This document shows positions 27,401 to 37,660 of a stretch of DNA of 64,000 bases, piece by piece. The notes beneath the pieces were generated by a model. The model was not told where the DNA came from, ran no database searches, and saw nothing but the letters and a program-made list of their open reading frames with translations. Position numbers and translations under genes: made by a program. Position 1 is the first letter of the stretch. Each line of letters begins with the position of its first letter. This DNA comes from M3007 sp046329435 (GTDB lineage: Bacteria > Bacteroidota > Bacteroidia > Chitinophagales > Saprospiraceae). The stretch lies in contig JAXLUR010000002.1 of the NCBI GenBank assembly GCA_046329435.1, positions 1-64,000 of the forward strand, written 5' to 3'.

Positions 27401-30048
27401 GATACATTCATGTTGTGCGAGTCATTCTGCCAGCTTACCGGGGGGGTAAACGTCAGCCCGGGCGCATAATTCACCAGGTTACAATTGTCTGCGGCATTCG
27501 GGTCGAAAACAACCAGATAAGCATCCGTATTGTAGGGCAGGTTGTTCAGGCCCGCCACCCGTCCGTCGGGCGACTCTGCCATGCCTGAAAAACCGGTAAA
27601 AACATAGGCTGGTCCTCCGCCGGTAAACTCTTTCGACCAGCGCACGGAACTGTCCTCGTTCAGGCGGTAAAGCACATGCTTCAGATCAATATTCAGGGTC
27701 ACCAGCCAGCCGTCGCCGGGGTAGTAGCGCACAAAATATTGCCCGGATGAATTGTTGAACGGCCGCGACCATTGCAACACGCCTGCCGGGTTGAAATGAT
27801 ACAACACGACCCCCTGACCGAAAACACTGCTTTGCGTCCGGGCCCAGATGGAAAAGCTGCCGTCGGGGTGCTGGTTGTATTTCTCAAAACCGGCGCTTTC
27901 ATTCAGCGAGGGATTGGTGGCGAACACCGGCTTTTTGACCTCCAGTATTTGCCCGTTTGGCGCCATTAAAATGTAGTTATCAGAATAGGAAATGACCCGC
28001 AAATTGTTGCTGCCGTCAATGGCCGGACTGAGGTTGCAACCGCCAAAACTGATAAATGATTTTTGCCAAAGCACGTTTCCGTCGGCATCGGTCCGAAACA
28101 GAAATTCTCCGTTGTTATTGGTTGAAAAAACAAAGGCGATATCGCCGTTGGGAAGTATCGTAAGGTGATCGTAACTGAGGATCGTATAACTCGTACTGGG
28201 CATTGTAAACGATTTTGCCCAAAGCACCGTGCCGTCGGGTTTTATTTTGGCTACCACGCACGGATCGCCAACGGCATACAATACCCAGTTGCCATCCGGC
28301 GCCTCGACGATGTTGTGAAAATACCGGCCGGGAGCGGATTTGGCCCACTGGATTTGCGCAGCGCCATTCCATTTGGCCACAATGCCCTTGTATGTGGAGG
28401 GCGGCCCAAGCAATACACCTGCCGCTCCTATGTCGCCTGCCTGGGTAAAAACGTTTCGGTGAAACAGGATTTCGTCGAATACCGGATCAGTCGAGCGGTA
28501 CAGCCCCGTTTCCATCAACCCCGTACAGGGCGCCTGCACCTGTATGGCTACCGCGGTCTGATCGGTACAGACGCCATTGCCGGCGATCAAAACTACAGTG
28601 TAAATGCCGGCTTCGTCAAAAGTGTGATTGAACACTGGCGCAGCGCTTGCCGGCACGCCATTGATCAACCATTGCCAAGTGGTAGCGCCACTCGACGTGC
28701 TGGTAAAAATGACGGAGCCGCCGGGCTGAATCAAGGTGGCGGAGCTCGTAAAAGCCGCTTCGACAGGGCAGGCCACGGTGTAATAAAGCGAAAACGAGCC
28801 GGAGCAATTCGGATCGCCGTTATTGGCCTGTAATTCAATTAAATACACGCCGGGCTGCGGAAAAGTATGGGTCGGATTTTCCAGTTGGTTCAGCACGCTG
28901 CCGTTGATGTACCACCAGTAGGCGTTGGCGCCGGTGCTTTGGTTGTTGAATTGAACCTGCTGCCCCGGATACGCTACTGGCGGACTGATACTGAACGCGC
29001 AAGTTATCGGCTGGGTGCAGGGGTCGAGGCAGCCGTCGGAGTCGAGCAGGCTGGCTCTTGCCGTTTCGATGGTGTTGTTCATGCGAACCGACTGGCCGGC
29101 AGTAAAGCCTGCGTAGCATTCGAGGGCAGAGTAGTCGAGAAAATTGCTGGTCGGGTCGTCAACATCCGAAGAAAACGGATTGGGCGCAGGCGCGTCGGCA
29201 TCGGTATCGCAGGAATTGAACGGGCAAACGCTGTGCTGTGCCTGATCCGGCGGGGTGTCGCACACGCGGTCGCCGTCGAGCAGACAGTCTGCATTGGGGC
29301 AACCACCCTGGAAAGTATGGTATAGCCCCAGGTAATGACCGAGCTCGTGCACCAGCACGGCGTTGCCGGCGGGGTTGGCGCCCAAAAACGAAGCCTCGCA
29401 TACAATACCGTCTTCCGCTGCGCCGTGCGACGAAGGAAAGTAGGCGTAGCCCGCCACCCCGGCGCCCAGCGACAAACTGTTGATGTCTGCTACCACCCAG
29501 ATGTTGATGTATCGGGTGGGGTCCCAACGCGCGAGGTCCTTGAGGGCCAGGTCCTGGGTTTCCATGGTAAAACTGGTCAGTGGCGACACGGTACGCGTAA
29601 TCCCGCTCGTTGCCTGACCTTCGGGGGTGCGGCGGGCGAGGCAAAACCGGATACCCGTATCATAACCGTCGCCGGCCGACGAAAAATAACCCGCGTGCGC
29701 AAAGGCATCATTGACCTGATCGAGCGCAGCCTGAATGCGGTCGTCGGGCAGGTTTTCAATGCCGTTGTTGTGGATAATGTGGAAGACGACCGGCAGGGTT
29801 TGCGCAGCGGCGCCTTTTTGAGCGGGCTGTGGTGCGGACGACAGCCGGTACAGTTGATCATCCAGTTCTGCCTGTTTTTTCGCCCTTTCGGGCTGCCGTT
29901 CGAACAGCAGTTGCTGCGCTTCTGATCCGCCGCAGCGCAGCCCGTCGCCGGAACTGCGCACAGGGTCGGGAAGGCGTAACATTTGCCCGGCCAATGACTG
30001 CGCCAGAAGCAAGGCAAAGAGGGAGGCGATGTAGCGAAAAAGGTTCAT
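24481..30048 (-). CDS. Giant secreted M43 metalloprotease with SprB-like repeats and T9SS type B domain
   Basis: The product has about 1855 residues. I chose ATG 30048 (MNLFRYIASLFALLLAQSLAG, a signal peptide). Residues about 75-345 are a pappalysin-type (M43) zinc protease with HELGHYLGLYH giving the three His ligands. Two PKD-like domains follow (near 360 and 450, with FNNQSTGANAYWWYING). A long propeller-like stretch comes next, then ICDNGLDDDADGLTDCADADC (a MopE-like metal-binding motif). The rest holds many SprB-type repeats (SGGLPPYEFSLNNQAFTT and similar). The last about 90 residues (GGSANGIFTIYGGPELQQ to LKGELTLVR) are a CHU_C/T9SS type B sorting domain. It may act at the cell surface in motility, adhesion or polymer breakdown. 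Confidence 0.9.
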   Translation of the reverse strand: MNLFRYIASLFALLLAQSLAGQMLRLPDPVRSSGDGLRCGGSEAQQLLFERQPERAKKQAELDDQLYRLSSAPQPAQKGAAAQTLPVVFHIIHNNGIENLPDDRIQAALDQVNDAFAHAGYFSSAGDGYDTGIRFCLARRTPEGQATSGITRTVSPLTSFTMETQDLALKDLARWDPTRYINIWVVADINSLSLGAGVAGYAYFPSSHGAAEDGIVCEASFLGANPAGNAVLVHELGHYLGLYHTFQGGCPNADCLLDGDRVCDTPPDQAQHSVCPFNSCDTDADAPAPNPFSSDVDDPTSNFLDYSALECYAGFTAGQSVRMNNTIETARASLLDSDGCLDPCTQPITCAFSISPPVAYPGQQVQFNNQSTGANAYWWYINGSVLNQLENPTHTFPQPGVYLIELQANNGDPNCSGSFSLYYTVACPVEAAFTSSATLIQPGGSVIFTSTSSGATTWQWLINGVPASAAPVFNHTFDEAGIYTVVLIAGNGVCTDQTAVAIQVQAPCTGLMETGLYRSTDPVFDEILFHRNVFTQAGDIGAAGVLLGPPSTYKGIVAKWNGAAQIQWAKSAPGRYFHNIVEAPDGNWVLYAVGDPCVVAKIKPDGTVLWAKSFTMPSTSYTILSYDHLTILPNGDIAFVFSTNNNGEFLFRTDADGNVLWQKSFISFGGCNLSPAIDGSNNLRVISYSDNYILMAPNGQILEVKKPVFATNPSLNESAGFEKYNQHPDGSFSIWARTQSSVFGQGVVLYHFNPAGVLQWSRPFNNSSGQYFVRYYPGDGWLVTLNIDLKHVLYRLNEDSSVRWSKEFTGGGPAYVFTGFSGMAESPDGRVAGLNNLPYNTDAYLVVFDPNAADNCNLVNYAPGLTFTPPVSWQNDSHNMNVSSIPVADFNLVFEDIALDFEPQCTMPVNCPEICDNGLDDDADGLTDCADADCQCGPNNVCVPDAAVTFDSVVCEAAGLKVYLRICNTGGADFPAGTPLQFYLGDPTTGTAPSLGQPQYLPQKIAPNSCENLTITLPLPPNGTIFGMLNDDGSLPTPFEPEQDFPGSGLTECFYANNLFFFNLNYNPPTLDLGPDILLCNSSVVPLHGGNGFARYRWADGSADSVYTAYGPGTYWLDAWDVCGNLHTDTMHIAVQTALPLDLGPDRSICPGESIDFSVSGFEEVHWSPSTNFPCSDCPDVTVSPDSSITLRITGRQGNCFVSDSLRVWVSIPIELSAAVEPAGCTAATGSIVLTVTGGAPPFNFNWSDGGSGPVRDMLAPGEFSVLLTDSLGCTMADTFVVVQGSMPQVLLTNLVHVSCFGGSNGQISIAVEGGLEPYQLLWSNGASGTDLTGLSAGPYDLLLTDSAGCIIQQDFEITQPQPLTVSINVVADTCGQHTGAVVAQPAGGVMPYQLLWSNGLSGTGLTGLGSGPISLTLSDGNSCSISQGAVVPAVDLPPAFTLQGGIITCAAPLASLAAFPPGLSYQWLSPAGETLAGALQSVGLAGEYSVTATNPYGCTATQMVNIAADTLAPLALIDADAAQIPCDQSSIALDGSGSEAPGVELRWAVWANGLWADEGATPVLETAQPGIYRLQAFDVQNGCIAYDTVWVSFAAGLDALWLSADSVSCFGATDGQISADSVSGGLPPYEFSLNNQAFTTENTFNGLPPGEFIVAVRDAEGCILYDTISIYEPPPLGLSLFASANPVSAGEIFDLTATLALQSVALTEIHWAPADLFPVQHQLMQSLDLGDTTWVQVSVLSEAGCSDSVGLRIDVRRGGAVYQPTAFLPGGSANGIFTIYGGPELQQIDVLRIFDRWGALVFERRNFPPNNPAYGWDGRFRGRDLPAGVYVYHVELRFANGDRQVLKGELTLVR

Positions 30049-30112
30049 TAGTATGGGTTTTGGGTAAAAGATGCCTGTTGATTCCACTTTGCTGCTTTTG
30101 TGCAGGCAGGTA

Positions 30113-31849
30113 TTAGTTGGCAAAAATCATCTGGCGGCTGTCCACCGTTTGGCCGTCGATGACGAGGGCATAAACGAATTGCCCTGTTGTGCCGTATCCG
30201 TGGGTGTACAGGGTTTCATTTACCCCGCTTTTTAACACGACCGGCAGTTGCGCGACGGACTTCCCCTGCAAATCAGTGATTTGTATCCAGGCTTTGCGGT
30301 AGGTCGGTACTTCATTGACCCAGAAGGAGATCCAGGTCGCCTCGTCAAACGGATTCGGGTGGTTTTGAAAAAGCCTGATGTTTTTGCTCTCTTCTTCTGG
30401 CGCCGCGCCGCTTGCACTGACATTCGTAGCCAGTTTTTCGCCGCTGAACAGGCTTTCTATGCCCTGCGCATCCACTCCGGCCACGCTCACAATCACTGCG
30501 CCCGTGGGGTTGCAGGGGAAAAATCCCGAGTTGCCCGACAGGCTGAACACCGTGTCCCAGTCATTCGTGGCAGCACGAAGCGCTACCCGGTACTGCCCCA
30601 GCGCGGCGGGGTCGGAGATGGTCACGCTAAGCTGGGCGCCCGTTCGGAAAGCGGTAAAATCGACGGGCCGGGGCACAGCCCGGGCGATCATGCCCGCAGC
30701 GTTGCCATTGATGACGGCGTTGCGCGCCAGGTAGTTGAATTGTACAAAAAAGGAATCGACGCTGCCGTCGCCATCCGTATCGACGCCAAGTACATCGGAG
30801 GAGGTATGCTGCCGGTCGGTGTAGCCCGGGCCGTTGGAGGCGTCGCCGTGTTCGTTGGCGGCGGTAAAACGCATGGATGCATAGCCTTTTTCACGGAAAG
30901 GGATATGGTCGCCGCCGCGTCCGGAACGGTCTTCCGGGGCCATGATCCGCACTGTCATGGGCACTGTGGCCGTTGGCAAAATGTTTTCCTTGTATTGAAG
31001 TTTGATGTAGCGGGCCAGCTGTTTGTGCGGCGAATTGAACGACAGGGCGGAGAACAGGCGCACACTGGTCGAATCGATGTCGTTGAGCCCCGGACAGGAG
31101 GGCGGCGAAGAGGTTTGCCCGCAAATGACACCGCCGATCACATCGTTGTTGAGAACAGCTCTTAGCGTAATTCCTTTGTTTTGAATGTATTGTGCAAAGG
31201 CTTCTGCGCCCAGCAGTCCTTGCTCCTCGCCGGTCGTAATGCAAAAAACAATGGTGTTGGCAAACGTGTACTGCGCCATCACCCGGGCCAGTTCGAGCAC
31301 AAGGGCTGTTCCGCTGGCGTTGTCTTCGACACCTTCGGCTACGCAATTTACATCGCAAAGCGCCGCACAACGGCTGTCCATGTGCCCTTCGATCAGCACG
31401 ATACCCGGATTGAGTGTGTCGGTACCGGGTAGAATGGCCAGCACGTTGGCGTGGCGGCCCATGCCGCAGATGTCCTGGTCGAATTGCAGATAGGATACGA
31501 GCAGGCGGTCGTCGTTTTCGGTGCTGAACTGCTGAAAACGCTGGAAAGCCCAGCGCCGTGCAGCCCCGTAGCCGCTGGTGGCGCTCATGGTGTCGCTGCC
31601 CGAATTGCGCGTTCCGAACTGGCTCAGGCGAATGATGTAGCTTTTAAGGCTGTCCGGTGAAACCCCGGATGCGATGCCATTGGCTATGACGGAAGGGTCG
31701 GCGACGACCAGGTCGGCGGCGAATTGCGCCGGGTCGTAATTGCCCAGCATGACCTGTTCGGCCAGCGGATTGGTACACAGGATATTGGATTGCCCCCGAA
31801 GCGCGCAGACAAATGCTGCAAACAGAAAGAATGCAATGATTTTTTTCAT
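30113..31849 (-). CDS. Secreted M28 family zinc peptidase with T9SS type A sorting domain
   Basis: The protein of about 578 residues starts at ATG 31849 (MKKIIAFFLFAAFVCAL, a signal peptide). The M28 core shows its two-zinc ligands in order: EGHMDS, VEDNASG, TGEEQGLLGAEAF (catalytic Glu plus ligand Glu), LNNDVIGG and YTDRQHTSSD. It should release amino acids or dipeptides outside the cell. The C-terminal NHPNPFDEATWISF to QMIFAN segment is a T9SS type A sorting domain. It lies 64 nt upstream of the giant M43 protease gene on the same strand. This suggests an operon for extracellular protein digestion, with two different sorting signal classes. Confidence 0.93.
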   Translation of the reverse strand: MKKIIAFFLFAAFVCALRGQSNILCTNPLAEQVMLGNYDPAQFAADLVVADPSVIANGIASGVSPDSLKSYIIRLSQFGTRNSGSDTMSATSGYGAARRWAFQRFQQFSTENDDRLLVSYLQFDQDICGMGRHANVLAILPGTDTLNPGIVLIEGHMDSRCAALCDVNCVAEGVEDNASGTALVLELARVMAQYTFANTIVFCITTGEEQGLLGAEAFAQYIQNKGITLRAVLNNDVIGGVICGQTSSPPSCPGLNDIDSTSVRLFSALSFNSPHKQLARYIKLQYKENILPTATVPMTVRIMAPEDRSGRGGDHIPFREKGYASMRFTAANEHGDASNGPGYTDRQHTSSDVLGVDTDGDGSVDSFFVQFNYLARNAVINGNAAGMIARAVPRPVDFTAFRTGAQLSVTISDPAALGQYRVALRAATNDWDTVFSLSGNSGFFPCNPTGAVIVSVAGVDAQGIESLFSGEKLATNVSASGAAPEEESKNIRLFQNHPNPFDEATWISFWVNEVPTYRKAWIQITDLQGKSVAQLPVVLKSGVNETLYTHGYGTTGQFVYALVIDGQTVDSRQMIFAN

Positions 31850-31893
31850 AACAGTGGCAGTTTTCTCTGCCAAACTACTCCATTTTGCTCAAA

Positions 31894-32439
31894 TCAGTCG
31901 CGCCGGTGCGCTCCGAAATAGGGCAAGGCCAGGTCTTTTTCCGAAACGATCACCCGGGTCAGGTCGAACTGCCAGTCAATTTGAAGCGTGGGGTCGTCGA
32001 AACGAATGCCGCCTTCATTCGATTTGGCATAGTAGTTATCGCATTTATAACAAAACTCTGCCGTGTCGCTCAACACGATATAGCCGTGTGCAAAGCCGCG
32101 GGGCACCAACAGTTGCCGCTTGTTGGCAGCGCTCAGATGGACGCTGTACCATTCGCCATAGGTTGGCGAGCCTTCCCGCAAGTCCACCGCAACATCCAGT
32201 ACCTCTCCTTCGACGACCCGCACCAGTTTGGCCTGCGCGAAAGCGCCGGTCTGGTAATGCAGTCCCCGCAACACGCCGCGCACGGAGCGTGCCTGGTTGT
32301 CTTGCACGAAGTCGGTGTCGATACCGAAATCGGCCCATGCCTTTTTATTATAACTTTCGAAGAAATAGCCGCGGTCGTCGTTGAATACGCCGGGTTCGAA
32401 CAGGATGAGGCCGGGAATAAATGTTTCTGTAAACTTCAT
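31894..32439 (-). CDS. rfbC: dTDP-4-dehydrorhamnose 3,5-epimerase
   Basis: The 181-residue cupin-fold enzyme of dTDP-L-rhamnose synthesis makes precursors for O-antigen or capsule. RGYFFESYNKKAWADFGI, RGLHYQTGAFAQAKLVRVVEG (catalytic His) and PRGFAHGYIVLSDTAEFCYKCD are the signature segments. I chose ATG 32439 (MKFTETFIPGL); the ORF extends upstream with non-family residues. The other rml genes (rfbA, rfbB, rfbD) are absent nearby, so it is an isolated copy. Confidence 0.95.
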   Translation of the reverse strand: MKFTETFIPGLILFEPGVFNDDRGYFFESYNKKAWADFGIDTDFVQDNQARSVRGVLRGLHYQTGAFAQAKLVRVVEGEVLDVAVDLREGSPTYGEWYSVHLSAANKRQLLVPRGFAHGYIVLSDTAEFCYKCDNYYAKSNEGGIRFDDPTLQIDWQFDLTRVIVSEKDLALPYFGAHRRD

Positions 32440-32665
32440 GAATTGTTCAATATAAAGGAGCAAAGGTGCCAAACGATAGCGGGAGTCTATTGTTCCGTGC
32501 TGACAAATTTTTTACCGCTATCGGGGTAGTTGGCAACTTTTGCGCGGAAAAAATCGCGTTTGACCGGGTAGAAATACCTGATTTATGGCATTTTATGTGT
32601 GACGGGCACGGAATTTGTACCGTCAAAAGCAATTGCCTGACCTTAAAAAGGTGGCTTTCGACTAA

Positions 32666-34186
32666 ATGAAACATCTTCTGGAAATTGCACAAATCATTCA
32701 CCGGGTCAAGGGCCGCAAATCCGATGTTTTCGAGGATGGCGTGGGCGGATTGAGTAGCAAGAACAGCAAGTTCAACGAGTTTTACGAAGCATTACTCGCC
32801 GGCCGATACAAGAATGACCGCGATGCCGCCACGCATCTCTATGGCTGCAGTCCCACCGATGATCGCTACCGCCAGCTTAAATCGCGTTTTCGCAAACGCC
32901 TGCTCAACACGCTTTTCGCTATCGATCAATACCAGACTGCCGCTACCTCGGCTTACGAGCGTGCAGTGTTTCAATGCAACAAGGACTGGGCGCTGGTCCG
33001 GATTTTGGCGACGCACGACGCGCCGCATACCGCTGCCGATATTGCCCGCGGCGTATTGAATACGGCACTCAAATTTCACCTGACCGAGTTTGTGCTGAAC
33101 CCTGCGCGAACCCTGCGGGAATATACCTTGCACCACGGCACGGAGCAGGATTTCGAGGTCTATGATGCATTGGTGCGCGAGTACAGCCAGATTTTTGAGG
33201 CCGAAGTTCGTTCGGAATCAATCTGTCACCGCGTCATGTTGCACCATCAGTTGCAAACGACACCCGCCAAAAAGGAGGCTTTTAGGGATGAGATCGTCCA
33301 GGCAAGCAACGACCTCGAGCGGCTCTATGAAAAATTCAAAAGCCCCGATCTGTACGTCAATTGCGTCGTGATACGGGCCTGTCGATGCGAAACCGAGCGC
33401 GACTGGAACGGTATTCTCGCCATCTGCCGCGAATTTGACCAGTTTGTCCTGCAGCACCCTCATTTTCAGCACCACAAGAAAATCGAGAAACTCTGGCTGA
33501 AAAAATTTGGCGCATACCTCCATTTGCGCGACTTCTCACGGGGGCGCCTTGATGCCGAACGACTGCTGCAATCGGTGCCCGAGGGAGATTCATTCTGGTT
33601 TATGACGCTCGACCGTTATTTCCTGTTGGCCATGCACACAGGCCAGTTCGCCGAAGCCAAAGCGATCTATGAACGGGCCGCCAACCATTCAAAATTCAGA
33701 AAACTGCCTGCTGCGGAACGGGAGAAATGGCAGATTTACGATACCTACCTCAACTTGTTCGTTTATCGGGACGGCAATGAAGGCGGTACGGTCAAATTGC
33801 CCGGCAAAAACGGAAAATCCTTGTCCGAATCCATCGTCACGGCAAAAGACAACCGGCTTCTTGCAGTACATCACTCTGTCGTTCAGGTCGTTAATGCCAT
33901 TGCCCAGGACAATTACATCGGGGCCGCCGGACAGATCGATCAACTGAAAAGCCTGGCCAACCGGCAATTCAAAACGGATCAGCCCGGCCGGACCCTGCAA
34001 TTCATCCGTCTGTTGCAGCACCTTGCCAAATCCGGCTTTACCAACCTAAACCATAACGGCACCGCGCAAGCCTTCGCCGAACTCAGGCGAATACCTTTCC
34101 ATTACAGCGGCGTGGTGCAAGACCTGGAAGTGGTGCCCTACGAACGCATCTGGGAAGAGATCGTGCATAATTTGCAAGGCAACTGA
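32666..34186 (+). CDS. Alpha-helical protein of unknown function
   Basis: The 506-residue protein has no signal or membrane segment and is built of amphipathic helices, for example YERAANHSKFRKLPAAEREKW and RSRFRKRLL-type basic stretches near residue 75. Short helical pairs resemble TPR units. It may be a distant relative of the helical protein at 3262, but I saw no alignable motif between them. It ends at a strong terminator and is convergent with the FadL-like gene. The function is unknown. Confidence 0.75.
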   Translation: MKHLLEIAQIIHRVKGRKSDVFEDGVGGLSSKNSKFNEFYEALLAGRYKNDRDAATHLYGCSPTDDRYRQLKSRFRKRLLNTLFAIDQYQTAATSAYERAVFQCNKDWALVRILATHDAPHTAADIARGVLNTALKFHLTEFVLNPARTLREYTLHHGTEQDFEVYDALVREYSQIFEAEVRSESICHRVMLHHQLQTTPAKKEAFRDEIVQASNDLERLYEKFKSPDLYVNCVVIRACRCETERDWNGILAICREFDQFVLQHPHFQHHKKIEKLWLKKFGAYLHLRDFSRGRLDAERLLQSVPEGDSFWFMTLDRYFLLAMHTGQFAEAKAIYERAANHSKFRKLPAAEREKWQIYDTYLNLFVYRDGNEGGTVKLPGKNGKSLSESIVTAKDNRLLAVHHSVVQVVNAIAQDNYIGAAGQIDQLKSLANRQFKTDQPGRTLQFIRLLQHLAKSGFTNLNHNGTAQAFAELRRIPFHYSGVVQDLEVVPYERIWEEIVHNLQGN

Positions 34187-34206
34187 CCCAGGCCTTCGCC
34201 GCAAAC

Positions 34207-34240
34207 AAAAAAGGCGCCCCGACCGGAGCGCCTTTTTTGT
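34207..34240. terminator. Bidirectional Rho-independent terminator
   Basis: An 11-bp stem (34207-34217 with 34228-34238) has an A-run on the left and a T-run on the right, with a 10-nt loop. It serves the helical-protein gene and the convergent outer-membrane protein gene. Confidence 0.85.
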
Positions 34241-34266
34241 TGTTGTTTGCAGGCAAATGTGTGTGC

Positions 34267-35778
34267 TCAAAATTTCAGACCGACCGTGAGCAGCAGATCG
34301 CTGGTCGTATTGCTGGTCTCGGCGGTCAGGGCAGCGCCGTAAGGCGCCTTCACCGAGCCGGCGCCTTTGGAGAGGCGGTAACCCAGATCGAGGTAGAACG
34401 AATCGCCCCGTACGCCAAAACCGGCGGTGTAGGCTGTGTTGAAACCCGTTTCGCCCTCGAAAGGCTTGCCGAGCAGGTTGATGCCGGCGCGCAGGCGGAA
34501 GTAATCGAGCGCCAGTTCGCCGCCGAAACGAAGGTTGACGGCCTGGCGGTAGGTATCCTGAATCTGGCGGTTGACGGTGCGCTCCAGTTTCTCGTTTTCA
34601 GTGCTTGAGACGTCGGCCGTGAAATTGTAACGGCTGGCGCTATAGTCCACCAGTTCCACATCGGCGCTCAGGAAACCGAACTTTTTGAACAGGAAGGCCG
34701 CGCTGCCGCTGGCCCGCCAGGGGGTGCGAAGGCGGTAGTCGAAATTGCCGTCCGGCGACTGGTCGGTATTGGAGTGTGCGCCTCCGCCGTCGGTATAGTC
34801 GTAGGTGAGGTCGTTGTAATAATTATCGGTCAGACCGAGCAGGGTAGGGGTGTGAAACGCCGCGCCGATGCGCAGCATCGGATGAACCTTGTAAATGAGG
34901 CCCAGTTTCATATTGACGCCTACACCTTGCGTGCGGAGGTATTCAGTGTATTGCAGGCGGTCGAAAAACTCGACCTGATTGGCCGGGTCGCTTTCCTCGT
35001 AGGTGCCGTCAAAGACATAATTGACCACTGGTACGCCGATAGTGGCGCCGAGCATGAGTTTCTCGTCGTAGTTGCCGGCAAATGCGATGGCCAGTTCGTT
35101 CATGTTGCCCGAAGTGGTGATGGAGTGCGCGTGGTTGATCACAGCATTGGGTGTCTGAATAAAGTCGTACGACAGTTCGTCAACTTGCTCGCCGGGCAGG
35201 ATCACCGGGTCATAAATGGCGCCGGTGTTGTAAGCCAGCTGAGCGCCGTAGGGGTCGAACTGGTCGGTGGGGCCGTTGGGCACGAAGTCGTTGGTCGCCG
35301 AGGCGTAAAAATCATTCATGATCGTTCCGGCTGCCTGGCCTTCATAGTAGAACGACTGGTGGAAATTGTTCTGACGATTGAAACCTATGCCGACGTTGAA
35401 CGTGGTCCAGCGGCTGCCTATGGGGTTGGTATTGAACACGATACCGGCATTGTCGATATGAAAATTGCTTTTTGACTCCTCAATGCCGTCGCTGCCGGGA
35501 AAGGTAGAAGTCGTGTTGGCAAATTTGAGGGCGGGAGTAATCATCAATTCGTCGGAACGAAACAGTGCAAGTCCGGCCGGGTTCTGGCTCAGGGTGCCGA
35601 AATCGGCGCCAAGTGCGCCGAACGCGCCGCCGGCTCCGAGGTAGCGGGCCGTCCCTCCGGGCTGAAGATAGGCGTACCGCAAGGCGTCGGTGGTATAGGG
35701 CTCAAGAGGGGTATTGGTTTGTGCGTGCAGGAAGAGGCCGGTAAACAGGTAAAAGACCGGCAATACATATCGTTTCAT
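34267..35778 (-). CDS. FadL/OmpP1-like outer-membrane transport protein
   Basis: The protein of about 503 residues starts at ATG 35778 (MKRYVLPVFYLFTGLFLHAQ, a signal peptide). GGTARYLGAGGAFGALGADFGTLSQNPAGL is the N-terminal hatch-like motif of OmpP1/FadL/TodX and PorV/PorP-like proteins. Alternating aromatic strands run to a C-terminal Phe (LLLTVGLKF), as in outer-membrane barrels. FadL-type barrels carry hydrophobic compounds across the outer membrane. In Bacteroidota similar proteins also belong to T9SS (PorV), but the length and lack of the PorV core make general transport more likely. Confidence 0.85.
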   Translation of the reverse strand: MKRYVLPVFYLFTGLFLHAQTNTPLEPYTTDALRYAYLQPGGTARYLGAGGAFGALGADFGTLSQNPAGLALFRSDELMITPALKFANTTSTFPGSDGIEESKSNFHIDNAGIVFNTNPIGSRWTTFNVGIGFNRQNNFHQSFYYEGQAAGTIMNDFYASATNDFVPNGPTDQFDPYGAQLAYNTGAIYDPVILPGEQVDELSYDFIQTPNAVINHAHSITTSGNMNELAIAFAGNYDEKLMLGATIGVPVVNYVFDGTYEESDPANQVEFFDRLQYTEYLRTQGVGVNMKLGLIYKVHPMLRIGAAFHTPTLLGLTDNYYNDLTYDYTDGGGAHSNTDQSPDGNFDYRLRTPWRASGSAAFLFKKFGFLSADVELVDYSASRYNFTADVSSTENEKLERTVNRQIQDTYRQAVNLRFGGELALDYFRLRAGINLLGKPFEGETGFNTAYTAGFGVRGDSFYLDLGYRLSKGAGSVKAPYGAALTAETSNTTSDLLLTVGLKF

Positions 35779-35942
35779 GGTGGAAAAAATGAGAAATGAG
35801 TGGGTAGGGTTGACCAGGTACCCGGTTTTGGGAGATGGCGCGAAGGCCATAAAAAAATGGGTGGAAAAGGTGCCATGACCGGTTTCCACCCATTCTGAGC
35901 CGGAAGACAGTAATCTTCCGTGGATTATGCTATCGGCAGAGT

Positions 35943-37352
<1,410 letters not shown>

Positions 37353-37403
37353 GGTGATGAATGAATTTTTAGCGCGAGCGTCCGGTGCGCAAGTTTACAG
37401 GAC

Positions 37404-37411
37404 CAAAAGTA
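37404..37411 (-). promoter_or_regulatory. Bacteroidota -7 element for the Tyr/Asn-rich protein gene
   Basis: On the minus strand TACTTTTG matches TAnnTTTG, 52 nt before the gene, directly beside the plus-strand element at 37413. Confidence 0.5.
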
Positions 37412-37412
37412 T

Positions 37413-37420
37413 TACCTTTG
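37413..37420 (+). promoter_or_regulatory. Bacteroidota -7 element on the proS side
   Basis: TACCTTTG matches TAnnTTTG. If it drives proS, the leader would be about 235 nt long. It lies one base from the oppositely oriented element. Confidence 0.4.
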
Positions 37421-37660
37421 CCCGCTTTTTTTGGTTAAAACGCCTTTAAAGTGCCAATTTCTGGCCGTTAAAGTTCGCTTAAAACCTCGATCGGACCGGA
37501 ACTAATTGTTAAAATCAATTGATTCTTAGACCATAGCCGCAAACAGAGGTAACAAAGCCGCCCTTTATTTAACGGCTTTTAACTAAAACAACATCCGGCT
37601 GAATCCGGCCGACCGGCCGGCCCGTTTTTTCAAGTTCCCGTATTCTTTCAATTCCATCGT

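Larger units (their letters stand above)
37353..37660. other. Divergent promoter spacer, no gene
   Basis: The 308 bp between two divergent genes holds a back-to-back pair of -7 elements (37404-37420). The long leader before proS has no ORF or clear tRNA. It contains short GC-rich palindromes (GGCCGACCGGCCGG near 37610) that may fold in the proS leader. Confidence 0.6.

Noticed and set aside
3262..34186. Paralogy of the helical proteins at 3262 and 32666
   Set aside because: Both are all-helical and of similar size, but no common motif or alignable stretch was seen by eye.
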